The notes under the pieces were generated by a model, which saw only the letters and a list, made by a program, of their open reading frames with translations, did no database searches and was not told where the DNA came from. The translations under genes were made by a program, and so were the position numbers. A stretch of 64,000 nucleotides of DNA, taken from NCBI RefSeq assembly GCF_000463115.2, contig NZ_AWFX01000042.1, positions 50,411-114,410 on the forward strand, given 5' to 3'. The first letter of the stretch is position 1, and every line of letters begins with the position of its first letter. This document shows positions 48,245-56,215 of the stretch, piece by piece. This stretch comes from Franconibacter helveticus LMG 23732 (GTDB lineage: Bacteria; Pseudomonadota; Gammaproteobacteria; Enterobacterales; Enterobacteriaceae).

Positions 48245-48913
48245 ATGAACGTCACCACAACGTTATCGTTAAAAGCGGGCGCAATATTGCTCGCCTGCGC
48301 TCTTGCGGGCTGCTCGTCAAAAGTGACAGAAACAAAACAATATTCAGGATTCATTGCCGACTATTCCAATTTAGCGCCAGCTAAAACCGCTTCCGGACAA
48401 GAGGTGCTGCGCTGGGTAGCGCCTGATTTTCGTCTAAGCAATTATAAAAGCCTTTATTTCGCCCCCGTTATTTATTACCCCAAACCCATGCCCAATAAAC
48501 GCGTGACTGAGCAAACGCTTGAACAGGTGCGCCTGTATACCGACCAACGGCTGAGAAGCGCCTTAGGCGCGCATATTCGCATTGCCTCGCAACCGGAACC
48601 TGGCGGTCTCATTCTTAAAACCGCTATTGCAGCCGTTTCAGCAGAAAATAAAGATTTAAGATTTTATGAGGTATTGCCGGTCACTGCGGTTGTCGCCGGC
48701 ACCATGGCGCTTTCGGGCCAGCGCTCGCAGAATGCCACGCTTTTTTTAGAGGCTGAAGCTATCGATGTCTCAACAAATGAAACCGTCGCTAAAGTCGTCA
48801 GAAAAGGTTATGGCGGCTCAATTTCAAATAGCAATGCGCCTATCACCCAGGCTGACGTTAAAGGCGCCATTGATGTCATGATTTCCGACGTGACGGCGTA
48901 TGTTTCCAACTAA
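48245..48913 (+). CDS. YdcL-like lipoprotein (DUF3313), second copy
   Basis: A 222-residue lipoprotein paralogous to YdcL at 28895. A signal peptide ends in the lipobox CALAGC with Ser at +2, predicting the outer membrane. Matching blocks are TKQYSGFIADYSNLAPAK, QEVLRWVAPDF, GGLILKTAIAAVSAENKDL and RFYEVLPVTAVVAGT. Overall identity to the first copy is moderate, so the duplication is old or the gene came from another lineage. GGAGG lies 6 bases before the ATG. It follows patD, but the terminator between suggests separate control. Function unknown. Confidence 0.88.
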   Translation: MNVTTTLSLKAGAILLACALAGCSSKVTETKQYSGFIADYSNLAPAKTASGQEVLRWVAPDFRLSNYKSLYFAPVIYYPKPMPNKRVTEQTLEQVRLYTDQRLRSALGAHIRIASQPEPGGLILKTAIAAVSAENKDLRFYEVLPVTAVVAGTMALSGQRSQNATLFLEAEAIDVSTNETVAKVVRKGYGGSISNSNAPITQADVKGAIDVMISDVTAYVSN

Positions 48914-49029
48914 AGGTTAACATCGGTGATTTGATTGGGGCGATGCCGTGTCTGTTAATGGTTTCGCCTTTCTTCGCTGGCTCTTACGCATCTTGCAGCG
49001 GGGGTTTTTACAATCAGATAAAGCATGTC

Positions 49030-49200
49030 ATGCAGAAGAATAATTCCGTAAAAATCATCAGGAAAATAAGTGTGCTCAACGCGAAATCGTTAAGAAAAAT
49101 AGCGACGAATATAGGTTCTGTTGTCTGTGGAAACATAATCGGCAGCGGGGCGATTAAGCCGATCAAAAAACAGGTGTGTTTAAGGGTTATTGCTGATTGA
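49030..49200 (+). CDS. Possible 56-residue cationic peptide
   Basis: An ATG at 49030 opens 56 codons rich in Lys, Arg and Ile (for example SVKIIRKISVLNAKSLRKIA, then GSVVCGNIIGSGAIKPIKK), with two cysteines. Net charge is strongly positive. No good ribosome-binding site is seen and the codon use is AT-rich, so this may be chance. Composition would suit a leaderless antimicrobial or membrane-active peptide, but nothing nearby encodes export or immunity. Confidence 0.2.
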   Translation: MQKNNSVKIIRKISVLNAKSLRKIATNIGSVVCGNIIGSGAIKPIKKQVCLRVIAD

Positions 49201-49360
49201 ATGTATACAAATAGTGAGGCGAGAAATACATCGAGAGTTTGTTAACCATATCTTATTAATAAAGCGATTAACTATAAGGGTGATAGCTTACAGTGGCTGA
49301 CGGCGATAATTCTGCAACCCGGTGAATGACAAACTCAACGTTGCGCGGGCCGCAGACAGG

Positions 49361-49407
49361 GTAAAAAAAGAAACCTCTGAAGGTGGAAATCCACGCACCT
49401 TCAGAGG
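49361..49407 (-). terminator. Strong minus-strand intrinsic terminator with no assigned gene
   Basis: On the minus strand CCTCTGAAGGTG and CACCTTCAGAGG form a perfect 12-base stem around a 10-base loop, followed by TTTCTTTTTTT. No convincing minus-strand gene lies between here and 49806, so it may end a small RNA or a very small gene. Confidence 0.75.
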
Positions 49408-49806
49408 CGATGCAAAGCATCATTCGTTACCTGTGACAGTCGTCACGCGGGGAAATTTAGATAATGACCTGCAACTACACAAGGCCGCAAAGTTAACCTT
49501 TTGTGCTGTAGAACATGCATTTAATCCACATTTTATCGCCGGGCTGAAACATAATATTGCCTTAAGCATAATCTGATGTTTTTTATTCGACTTCTTATCG
49601 CTAAAACGGCATCGCTAAAGTAGAAACGCATCGAAAGCAGAGAATTACAACACGCGCAGCAAAGTGAGCAACAAAGTTCACATCCCGTTACTTTTTAACA
49701 TTTATACCGATTAAAACTGCGCTTTTAATCGGTTAGGATTGTTAACCTTTACGTAACAACTGCCTGTAAGCCGCACCGGCTGAAGGACACTTCATTTTGG
49801 AAAGCA

Positions 49807-50145
49807 ATGAAATACCTGTTAATGCTGACGCTCTTCGTGCTGCTGTTTAACTTTCACGCTGCGCAGGCGGCGGAAAGCAAGATTGATATCACCGATCTTC
49901 ATTTTGTGAAGTCCGTTGAAGGGCAGTTATATATTGAAGGGCTGGTGAAGAATCTGACTGCGCATCCGCTGCGCCAGGTTTATGTCGCGTTTAATCTGCT
50001 GAAAAACGGCATGGTGGTGGGTTACAGCACGGATATTGTTTTTGATCTGCAACCCAGACAGGCGTGGCAAATCCATACCCGCTGCCGCACGCGAATTTTT
50101 AAACCGGACCATTTCCGGCTGGCGGAACTTTCGGTTATTCCTTAA
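49807..50145 (+). CDS. Small exported protein with FxLYD-like domain
   Basis: A 112-residue protein with a Sec signal peptide (residues 1-21, ending AQAAES). The mature beta-sandwich contains the pattern LYIEGLVKNLTAHPLRQVYVAFNLLKNG, which matches FxLYD/DUF3426-type domains: a conserved G-x-V-x-N, then a hydrophobic strand with a Gly-containing turn, as seen in extracytoplasmic binding or assembly domains. Preceded by TGGAAAG. It starts the group of genes leading to the flavoprotein/cytochrome pair, but the 123-base gap to the next gene means operon membership is uncertain. Precise function unknown. Confidence 0.75.
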   Translation: MKYLLMLTLFVLLFNFHAAQAAESKIDITDLHFVKSVEGQLYIEGLVKNLTAHPLRQVYVAFNLLKNGMVVGYSTDIVFDLQPRQAWQIHTRCRTRIFKPDHFRLAELSVIP

Positions 50146-50268
50146 TGCCATCAGGATATTGAAACCGCTCACATCCCGGTGGCACGTCTCTGGATTTCCC
50201 GCACGGCAGGCAACCTGAAGCGCGAAAATACTCTACCCTTTGAGTAAACGCGACTGAAAGGAGGACGC

Positions 50269-50469
50269 ATGTCACTGTCAATTGAGAAAAAACAGCAGCC
50301 GAACGGGGAATACATCTATACCGCGACCTGCCGTGAAGAAACCTACCATTTTAGCGTAACGGGAAAAGGGGAAACCGCGACCGAGGCGGACCAAAACCTG
50401 CTGCGCGCGCTCGACGAAATAAAGCAGCGGCTGGATGAAGTCGCCCAGACCGGAAAACTTTCTGCCTGA
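50269..50469 (+). CDS. Small cytoplasmic protein of unknown function
   Basis: A 66-residue hydrophilic protein, starting at ATG 50269 with a near-perfect AAAGGAGG 5 bases upstream. N-terminal half looks like two or three beta strands (IEKKQQPNGEYIYTATCREE, TYHFSVTGKGE), the C-terminal half a helix (EADQNLLRALDEIKQRLDEV). I do not recognise the family. It precedes the flavoprotein gene by about 110 bases, which include a 14-base tandem repeat (CTGATGCGCTCTGC twice, 50466-50493). Confidence 0.7.
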   Translation: MSLSIEKKQQPNGEYIYTATCREETYHFSVTGKGETATEADQNLLRALDEIKQRLDEVAQTGKLSA

Positions 50470-50578
50470 TGCGCTCTGCCTGATGCGCTCTGCCTGCCGG
50501 GTGTCTGGCAGGCGAAAATTCTGTATCCTGCGATAACAATTCAATAAAACAATAACTTTTGTCTGTTAAGGAAGCTTT

Positions 50579-52480
50579 ATGGCAATCACCCGGCGCGATT
50601 TTATCAACGGCGTCGCTATCACCGTTGCTGCGGGCGTCACCCCCTGGCAAATCCTGCGCGCATCGCCGCAAACCGCCGCCCGCTCGCTCTATTACCCGCC
50701 GGTATTGACTGGCCTTCGCGGTAACCATCCCGGCTCGTTTGAGGCTGCGCACGCGTTGGGGCGCGAAGGGAAAAACGTTAACCCGGCAAACGTGCCGGTT
50801 GAAGAAACCTATGACCTGGTGATTGTCGGCGCGGGCATCAGCGGCCTTGCCGCCGCCTGCTTCTGGCAGGAATTGCGCGGCAAGACGAGCCGTATTCTGC
50901 TTCTTGATAACCATGACGACTTTGGCGGCCACGCCAAACGCAACGAATTCAACGTCGACGGTAAAACGGTGCTTGGCTACGGCGGCAGCGAATCGTTCCA
51001 GTCGCCGCGCAACAACTTCAGCGAAACGGCGATGGCGCTGCTAAAAACGTTGAATGTCAGCATTGAAGGGATGGCGAAAAGCTTCGACCAGACCTTTTAC
51101 CCGGATCTCAACCTCAGCCGCGGCGTCTTTTTCGATAAGAAAAATTTTGGCGTCAATAAAATCGTTGCAGGCGATCCTGGCCGCGCGGTGGCGGATGATA
51201 TTCCGCCGGATCGCATGAATGCCCGTGATATCAACGCGTTTATCAATGACTTCCCCTTACCGCAAGCCGACCGTGAAGCGCTGATATCGCTGCATACTGA
51301 ACAGAAAGATTATCTCGCCGGGATGAGCATTGAAGAGAAACAGGCGTGGATGGACAGCCACAGCTATAGCCAGTTTCTGCGGGAAAAAGTGGGCTTAAGC
51401 GACAGCGCCATTCGCTACTTCCAGCAGCGCACCAATGACTTTCAGGCTATCGGCATCGACGGCACGTCGGCGAGCGATGCGCGCATCTGCGCGCTGCCGG
51501 GGCTTGAAGGAATGGGGCTGCCGCCGCTTGACCCGGAATCGCTGGCGGATCTCGAAGAGCCTTATATCTACCATTTCCCGGACGGCAACGCAGGGCTTGC
51601 GCGCCTGATGGTTCGCCATCTTATTCCCGCCGTTGCGCCGGGCAACACCATGGACGACATCGTGCTGGCGAAGTTTGATTACAGCCAGCTTGATAACGCT
51701 GGCTCCCCGGTGCGTCTGCGCCTGAACAGCACCGGCGTGCACGCCGCCAACGTTAACGGCGGGGTGGAGGTCACTTATCTGCGCGACGGCAAGCTGCACA
51801 AGGTGAAAGGCGGGCAGGCGGTGATGGCGGGGTACAATATGATGATCCCTTATCTGGTGCCGGAAATGCCAGAGGCGCAAAAAGCGGCGCTGAAACAAAA
51901 CGTCAAGGCGCCGCTGGTTTACAGCAAGGTGGTTATTCGCAACTGGCAGCCGTTTATCACGCTTGGCGTGCATGAAATTTACTCGCCCGCCGCGCCATAC
52001 AGCCGCGTAAAGCTCGACTATCCGGTGGATATGGGCGGCTACGCGCATCCGCGCGACCCTGCGCAGCCGATTGGCCTGCATATGGTTTATGTGCCAACCT
52101 TCCCGGGCAGCGGCCTGAGCGCCCGCGAGCAGTTTCGCAAAGGGCGCGCGTTTCTCCTCGGCACGCCGTTTGAGGTGCATGAGCAGATGATCCGCGAACA
52201 GCTACAGGGGATGTTTGGCGAAGCGGGCTTTGACCACGAGCGCGATATCGCCGCTATCACCGTCAACCGCTGGTCCCACGGCTACTCCTACTTTTACAGC
52301 GGCCTGTTTGACGATGAAGAAGGGTCGCAGAAAATTATCGAACAGGCGCGCCAGCCAGTGGGCCGCATCACCATCGCCAACTCCGACGCCGACTGGAGCC
52401 CCTACGCTAACTCGGCCATCGACCAGGGCTACCGTGCGGTAAAAGAGCTGCATGAGATGGCGGCGAAGGAGGGCGCATGA
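50579..52480 (+). CDS. Tat-exported FAD oxidoreductase, spermidine-dehydrogenase-like
   Basis: A 633-residue flavoprotein. A Tat signal (ITRRDFINGVAI, twin Arg at 5-6) shows export of a folded cofactor protein to the periplasm. The FAD dinucleotide fold is YDLVIVGAGISGLAAACFW (about residues 78-96), followed by LLDNHDDFGGHAKRNEF and GYGGSESFQSPRNN; the C-terminal flavin segment is VGRITIANSDADWSPYANSAIDQG. This layout matches the spermidine dehydrogenase (SpdH) type, which splits spermidine into 1,3-diaminopropane and 4-aminobutyraldehyde. It overlaps the following triheme cytochrome c by four bases, its likely electron acceptor. The nearby ydcSTUV-patD operon would supply uptake and handle the aldehyde. 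The substrate is inferred. Confidence 0.8.
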   Translation: MAITRRDFINGVAITVAAGVTPWQILRASPQTAARSLYYPPVLTGLRGNHPGSFEAAHALGREGKNVNPANVPVEETYDLVIVGAGISGLAAACFWQELRGKTSRILLLDNHDDFGGHAKRNEFNVDGKTVLGYGGSESFQSPRNNFSETAMALLKTLNVSIEGMAKSFDQTFYPDLNLSRGVFFDKKNFGVNKIVAGDPGRAVADDIPPDRMNARDINAFINDFPLPQADREALISLHTEQKDYLAGMSIEEKQAWMDSHSYSQFLREKVGLSDSAIRYFQQRTNDFQAIGIDGTSASDARICALPGLEGMGLPPLDPESLADLEEPYIYHFPDGNAGLARLMVRHLIPAVAPGNTMDDIVLAKFDYSQLDNAGSPVRLRLNSTGVHAANVNGGVEVTYLRDGKLHKVKGGQAVMAGYNMMIPYLVPEMPEAQKAALKQNVKAPLVYSKVVIRNWQPFITLGVHEIYSPAAPYSRVKLDYPVDMGGYAHPRDPAQPIGLHMVYVPTFPGSGLSAREQFRKGRAFLLGTPFEVHEQMIREQLQGMFGEAGFDHERDIAAITVNRWSHGYSYFYSGLFDDEEGSQKIIEQARQPVGRITIANSDADWSPYANSAIDQGYRAVKELHEMAAKEGA

Positions 52481-53673
52481 AACGTTTAACGTTGTTAACC
52501 CTCACGCTGTTGGCGGCAGGCGCCAACGCCGAGCCGATGAGCAAAGGCGAATATGTGGCGCGGGCGGGCGACTGCATGGCCTGCCACACCACGGAAAACG
52601 GCGCGCCGCTGGCGGGCGGGCTGAAATTCGCCACGCCGCTCGGCGCGATCTATTCCACCAATATCACGCCGGATAAAAACCACGGTATCGGCGCTTATCG
52701 TTTCGATGAGTTCGCCCGCGCCATGCGCGACGGGGTGGCTAAAGACGGTCATCGTCTCTACCCGGCCATGCCTTATCCTTCCTATGCGAAAATGAACGAT
52801 GAAGATCTCCGCGCGCTTTATGACTACCTGATGAACGAGGTCAAGCCGCAGCCTGCGGCGAACCGCGAAAGCGACATCCCCTGGCCGCTCTCCCTGCGCT
52901 GGCCGCTGGCCGCCTGGAACGGCCTGTTTGTTGATGCCAAACCTTTTACGCCGCGAGCGGACAAAGACGCCGCCTGGAACCGGGGCGCTTATCTGGTGCA
53001 GGGCGAGGGCCACTGCGGCGCCTGCCACACGCCACGCGGCGCGGCGATGCAGGAAAAAGCGCTTAGCGACAGCGACGAGCAATTTCTTGCCGGCGCCGAA
53101 CTGGATGGCTGGTACGCTCCTTCGCTGCGCGGGCTAAACATGTCGCAGGCGGATCTGGCGATGCTGCTGCGCGAAGGACGCAGCAAGCACGCCGCGCTGA
53201 GCGGGCCGATGGATGACGTCGTGACGCACAGCAGCCAGTACCTGACGAGTGACGATCTCAACGCTATCGCCAGCTATTTGCTGAGCCTGAAGGGCAACGC
53301 GGAACAGCCTCAGCCAGCACAGAAGGTAAGCGAGAGCGCCATGAATAACGGTCATGTTATTTACGGGCGCTACTGCGCAACCTGCCATGGCAGCAACGGT
53401 GAGGGCGCCGATTACGCCGTGCCGTCGCTGAAAGGCAATCTGACGGTGAACAGCAGCAATCCGCTGACCTTAACCCGCGTGCTGCTGGAGGGCGCGCAAA
53501 CGCCGGTTACTCAGGCGCACTTGCCGTACAGCATGCCGGGCTACGCCTGGGCGCTGGACGACCAGCAAGCCGCGGATGTGATGAACTACGTACGCAACAG
53601 CTGGGGTAACCACGGCGCGCCCGTAAACGCGAAAGCGGTAAAAGCGGCGCGGGAGCTTATCCATACCCCCTGA
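52477..53673 (+). CDS. Periplasmic triheme cytochrome c
   Basis: A 398-residue exported cytochrome with a Sec signal peptide (about residues 1-18, GANAEP). Three c-type heme sites are visible: CMACH (33-37), CGACH (180-184) and CATCH (300-304). The spacing and segments such as GGLKFATPLGAIYSTNITPD and GRYCATCHGSNGEGADY match the cytochrome subunits of membrane-bound alcohol/aldehyde/gluconate dehydrogenases, which pass electrons from a flavoprotein to ubiquinone. The ATG overlaps the flavoprotein stop (ATGA), so the two form a functional pair. There is no obvious C-terminal membrane anchor. Heme attachment needs the Ccm system encoded elsewhere. Confidence 0.93.
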   Translation: MKRLTLLTLTLLAAGANAEPMSKGEYVARAGDCMACHTTENGAPLAGGLKFATPLGAIYSTNITPDKNHGIGAYRFDEFARAMRDGVAKDGHRLYPAMPYPSYAKMNDEDLRALYDYLMNEVKPQPAANRESDIPWPLSLRWPLAAWNGLFVDAKPFTPRADKDAAWNRGAYLVQGEGHCGACHTPRGAAMQEKALSDSDEQFLAGAELDGWYAPSLRGLNMSQADLAMLLREGRSKHAALSGPMDDVVTHSSQYLTSDDLNAIASYLLSLKGNAEQPQPAQKVSESAMNNGHVIYGRYCATCHGSNGEGADYAVPSLKGNLTVNSSNPLTLTRVLLEGAQTPVTQAHLPYSMPGYAWALDDQQAADVMNYVRNSWGNHGAPVNAKAVKAARELIHTP

Positions 53674-53810
53674 TCCTGACGCGTTGCCCGCCCGGGCGAC
53701 GCGCTTTTCTCACTAACCACGCGTTTTTCTGAAACTTTTGCCAACCGGCGCTTTCATTTTTTCCAGTTGATAATCATCAAACTCCGCGTCGTCCGGGGTA
53801 CGCACAATAC

Positions 53811-53827
53811 CCCCTTTTGATAAGGGG
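53811..53827 (+). promoter_or_regulatory. Hairpin that covers the ribosome-binding site of the DMSO-reductase-like operon
   Basis: CCCCTT-TTGAT-AAGGGG forms a perfect 6-base stem, and its 3' arm AAGGGG is the only Shine-Dalgarno sequence for the gene starting at 53834. In the mRNA this would hide the site. Regulation by it is inferred. Confidence 0.55.
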
Positions 53828-53833
53828 ATAATG

Positions 53834-56215
53834 ATGGAAGAAGAAAAAGCGCAGCAGCAGGCTGGCGGGCTAAACGTATCGCGGCGGGGTTTTTTGCTGA
53901 CGACTTCAGCGCTGGCCGCCGCGCCGCTGTTTACTTTCAACGCGCAGAAAAGCGAAGCCGCGGCGAAAGCCGCCTCTGCGCCGGCGCGGGTGGTGGCGAC
54001 CTGTAGTACGTTCGACTGCGGCGGGAAATGCGATATTCGCGCCCACGTACAGGATGGGGTGGTAACGCGCGTGACCACCTGCCCGGATGACCAGGTTGAC
54101 CCGCAAATGCCGGTCATGCGCGCCTGCGTACGCGGACGCGGCTACCGTCAGTTCGTCTATCATCCGGACCGGCTCAAATACCCTATGAAGCGCACGGGCA
54201 AGCGCGGAGAAGGAAAGTTTGAGCGGATAAGCTGGGATGAGGCGACAACGCTGATTGCCGATAACTTGCGGCGCATTACCAAAAAATATGGCCCGGCATC
54301 GCGTTTCGTTCACAACAATACCGCCGTCTCGGGCGGCGCGTTTTCCGGCGACAAAATGGCCCGGCGCCTGCTCAGCATGACGGGCGGCTACCTTGAGTAT
54401 TACCATTCGGTGAGCATGGGCAATACCGGCGCCGCCACGCCATACACTTACGGCACCGCCAAAAGCGGCAGCAGCCTTGATACCTTGCTTGATACCCCGC
54501 TGGTGATCCTCTGGGGCCACAACCCCAACGAAACCATCTTCGGCCACAGCAATTATTACTTTCAGAAAATGAAGCAGCGCGGCACGCGCTTTATTGTCGT
54601 CGACCCGCGTTATTCCGACACCGTCGCGTCGTTGGCGGATCAGTGGATCCCGCTGCGGCCCACCACCGATAACGCCCTGATGGACGCGATGATGTATGTC
54701 ATCATCAGCGAAAACCTGCACGATCGGGCATTCATCGACCGCTTCGCGCTGGGCTTTGATGAGGCGCAAATGCCGGAAGGCGTGCCGGAAAATGAATCGC
54801 TGGTCGCTTATTTAACGGGTAAAAAAGATGGCGTGGTTAAAACGCCGGCGTGGGCGGAGCCGATAACCGGCGTGCCGGCGCAGACTATACGCCAGCTGGC
54901 GCGTGAGTATGCCACCGCTAAACCCGCCGCGCTGATTCAGGGCTGGGGGCCGCAGCGTCACCTTTGCGGCGAGCGTACCGCGCGCGGTTCCACGCTCCTT
55001 GCCGTTATTACCGGCAACGTAGGGGTAAAAGGGGGCTGGGCGGCGGGCTATGGCGGCATCGGCAACCGAAAATTCGCCGCCGAACCCTGGGCCATTGCCA
55101 ACCCGGTTAAAGAAAAGATTTCCATCATGAACTGGGTGCAGGCGTGCGATGACGCCAGCAAAGTCACGCCAGAGATGGGGTTGAAAGAGGCTGATAAGCT
55201 CACCAGCAACATTAAGATGATCTTCAGCCTGGCGGGCAACTATCTGGCGAACCAGAACCCCGATATCAACCAGGCGGTAAAGGTGCTGGAAGATGAGTCG
55301 AAGGTAGAGTTTATCGTCGCAAGCGATCTCTTTTTAACGCCCAGCGCCCGTTACGCCGACCTGCTGTTGCCGGAAACCAGCTTTATGGAACGCTGGAACA
55401 TTGGCGAAACCTGGGGCACCGGCAACTACCTGATGCTGTCAGAAAAACTCATTGAGCCGGAGTTTGAGCGCCGTTCAGATTACGACTGGCTGTGCGATGT
55501 GGCGCAAAAGCTGGGGATCGGCGAGCGGTTCAGCGAAGGGCGCGACGAACAGCAATGGGTAGCGCACATCTGGGAGAAAACCCGGGAGGCCTGTGCCGAC
55601 CTGGCGCTGCCGGGCTTCGCCGCGCTTCGCGAGCAGCGCCACTTTTACTTCAAAGAGCCGCCTTATGTCGCTTTTGAAGAGAACATCCGCGACCCGGATA
55701 ACCATCCCTTCGCCACGCCGTCAGGCAAAATCGAAATCTTCTCTAAGCGCCTCTGGGAGATGAACAACCCGGCGATTCCGGCGCTTTCGCATTATGTCCC
55801 CACCGAAGAAGGGCCGCAGGATGCGCTACGGGAAAAATACCCGTTGCAGCTCATTACCTGGAAAGGGAAAAACCGCGCCAACTCTACGCAGTATGCCAAC
55901 CCCTGGCTACAGGAAGTGCAGACGCAAAAACTCTGGATAAACCCGCAGGACGCCATGGCCCGCCGCATTCAGCAAGGCGACAAGCTGCGTGTTTTCAACG
56001 ACCGCGGGGTCACGCTGGTGCCTGCGGAAGTGACGCCGCGCATTATGCCAGGCGTGGTGGCGATGCAGGCGGGCGCCTGGTGGCAGCCTGATGTCTCCGG
56101 CGTGGATCACGGCGGCTGCGCCAACGTCCTTACCACTTCACGCATTACGCCCCTTGCGAAAGGCAACGCCCATCAAACCCTGCTGGTAGAGGTAACAAAG
56201 CATGAGTCAGTTTAA
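53834..56215 (+). CDS. DmsA-like molybdopterin oxidoreductase, catalytic subunit
   Basis: A 793-residue DMSO-reductase-family enzyme related to DmsA and YnfE/YnfF. Of tandem ATGs (53831, 53834) the second has better spacing from AAGGGG. A Tat signal (NVSRRGFLLTTSALAAAPL) precedes a cluster motif C-x3-C-x3-C (CSTFDCGGKC) completed by VMRACVRGRG, for the FS0 [4Fe-4S] cluster. Molybdopterin signatures include KRISWDEA-like FERISWDEATTLI, GWGPQRHLCGERTARG, ITGNVGVKGG and HGGCANVLTT. The Ser in HSVSMGNTGAA aligns with the Mo-coordinating Ser of YnfE. It reduces an S- or N-oxide or related oxyanion in the periplasm; substrate not determinable. First gene of an operon; dmsB-like gene overlaps by 14 bases. 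Confidence 0.9.
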   Translation: MEEEKAQQQAGGLNVSRRGFLLTTSALAAAPLFTFNAQKSEAAAKAASAPARVVATCSTFDCGGKCDIRAHVQDGVVTRVTTCPDDQVDPQMPVMRACVRGRGYRQFVYHPDRLKYPMKRTGKRGEGKFERISWDEATTLIADNLRRITKKYGPASRFVHNNTAVSGGAFSGDKMARRLLSMTGGYLEYYHSVSMGNTGAATPYTYGTAKSGSSLDTLLDTPLVILWGHNPNETIFGHSNYYFQKMKQRGTRFIVVDPRYSDTVASLADQWIPLRPTTDNALMDAMMYVIISENLHDRAFIDRFALGFDEAQMPEGVPENESLVAYLTGKKDGVVKTPAWAEPITGVPAQTIRQLAREYATAKPAALIQGWGPQRHLCGERTARGSTLLAVITGNVGVKGGWAAGYGGIGNRKFAAEPWAIANPVKEKISIMNWVQACDDASKVTPEMGLKEADKLTSNIKMIFSLAGNYLANQNPDINQAVKVLEDESKVEFIVASDLFLTPSARYADLLLPETSFMERWNIGETWGTGNYLMLSEKLIEPEFERRSDYDWLCDVAQKLGIGERFSEGRDEQQWVAHIWEKTREACADLALPGFAALREQRHFYFKEPPYVAFEENIRDPDNHPFATPSGKIEIFSKRLWEMNNPAIPALSHYVPTEEGPQDALREKYPLQLITWKGKNRANSTQYANPWLQEVQTQKLWINPQDAMARRIQQGDKLRVFNDRGVTLVPAEVTPRIMPGVVAMQAGAWWQPDVSGVDHGGCANVLTTSRITPLAKGNAHQTLLVEVTKHESV

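Larger units (their letters stand above)
48914..49806. other. Gene-poor, AT-rich region with hairpins
   Basis: Nearly 900 bases without a secure gene and poorer in GC than its neighbours. It contains a possible small cationic ORF (49030-49200), a strong minus-strand terminator (49361-49407), a perfect 10-base inverted repeat CCGATTAAAA-CTGCGC-TTTTAATCGG (49707-49732), and a tiny minus-strand frame (MFQPGDKMWIKCMFYSTKG) at about 49552-49493. This organisation is more like a regulatory or small-RNA region, or a decayed insert, than an ordinary promoter gap. Confidence 0.6.
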
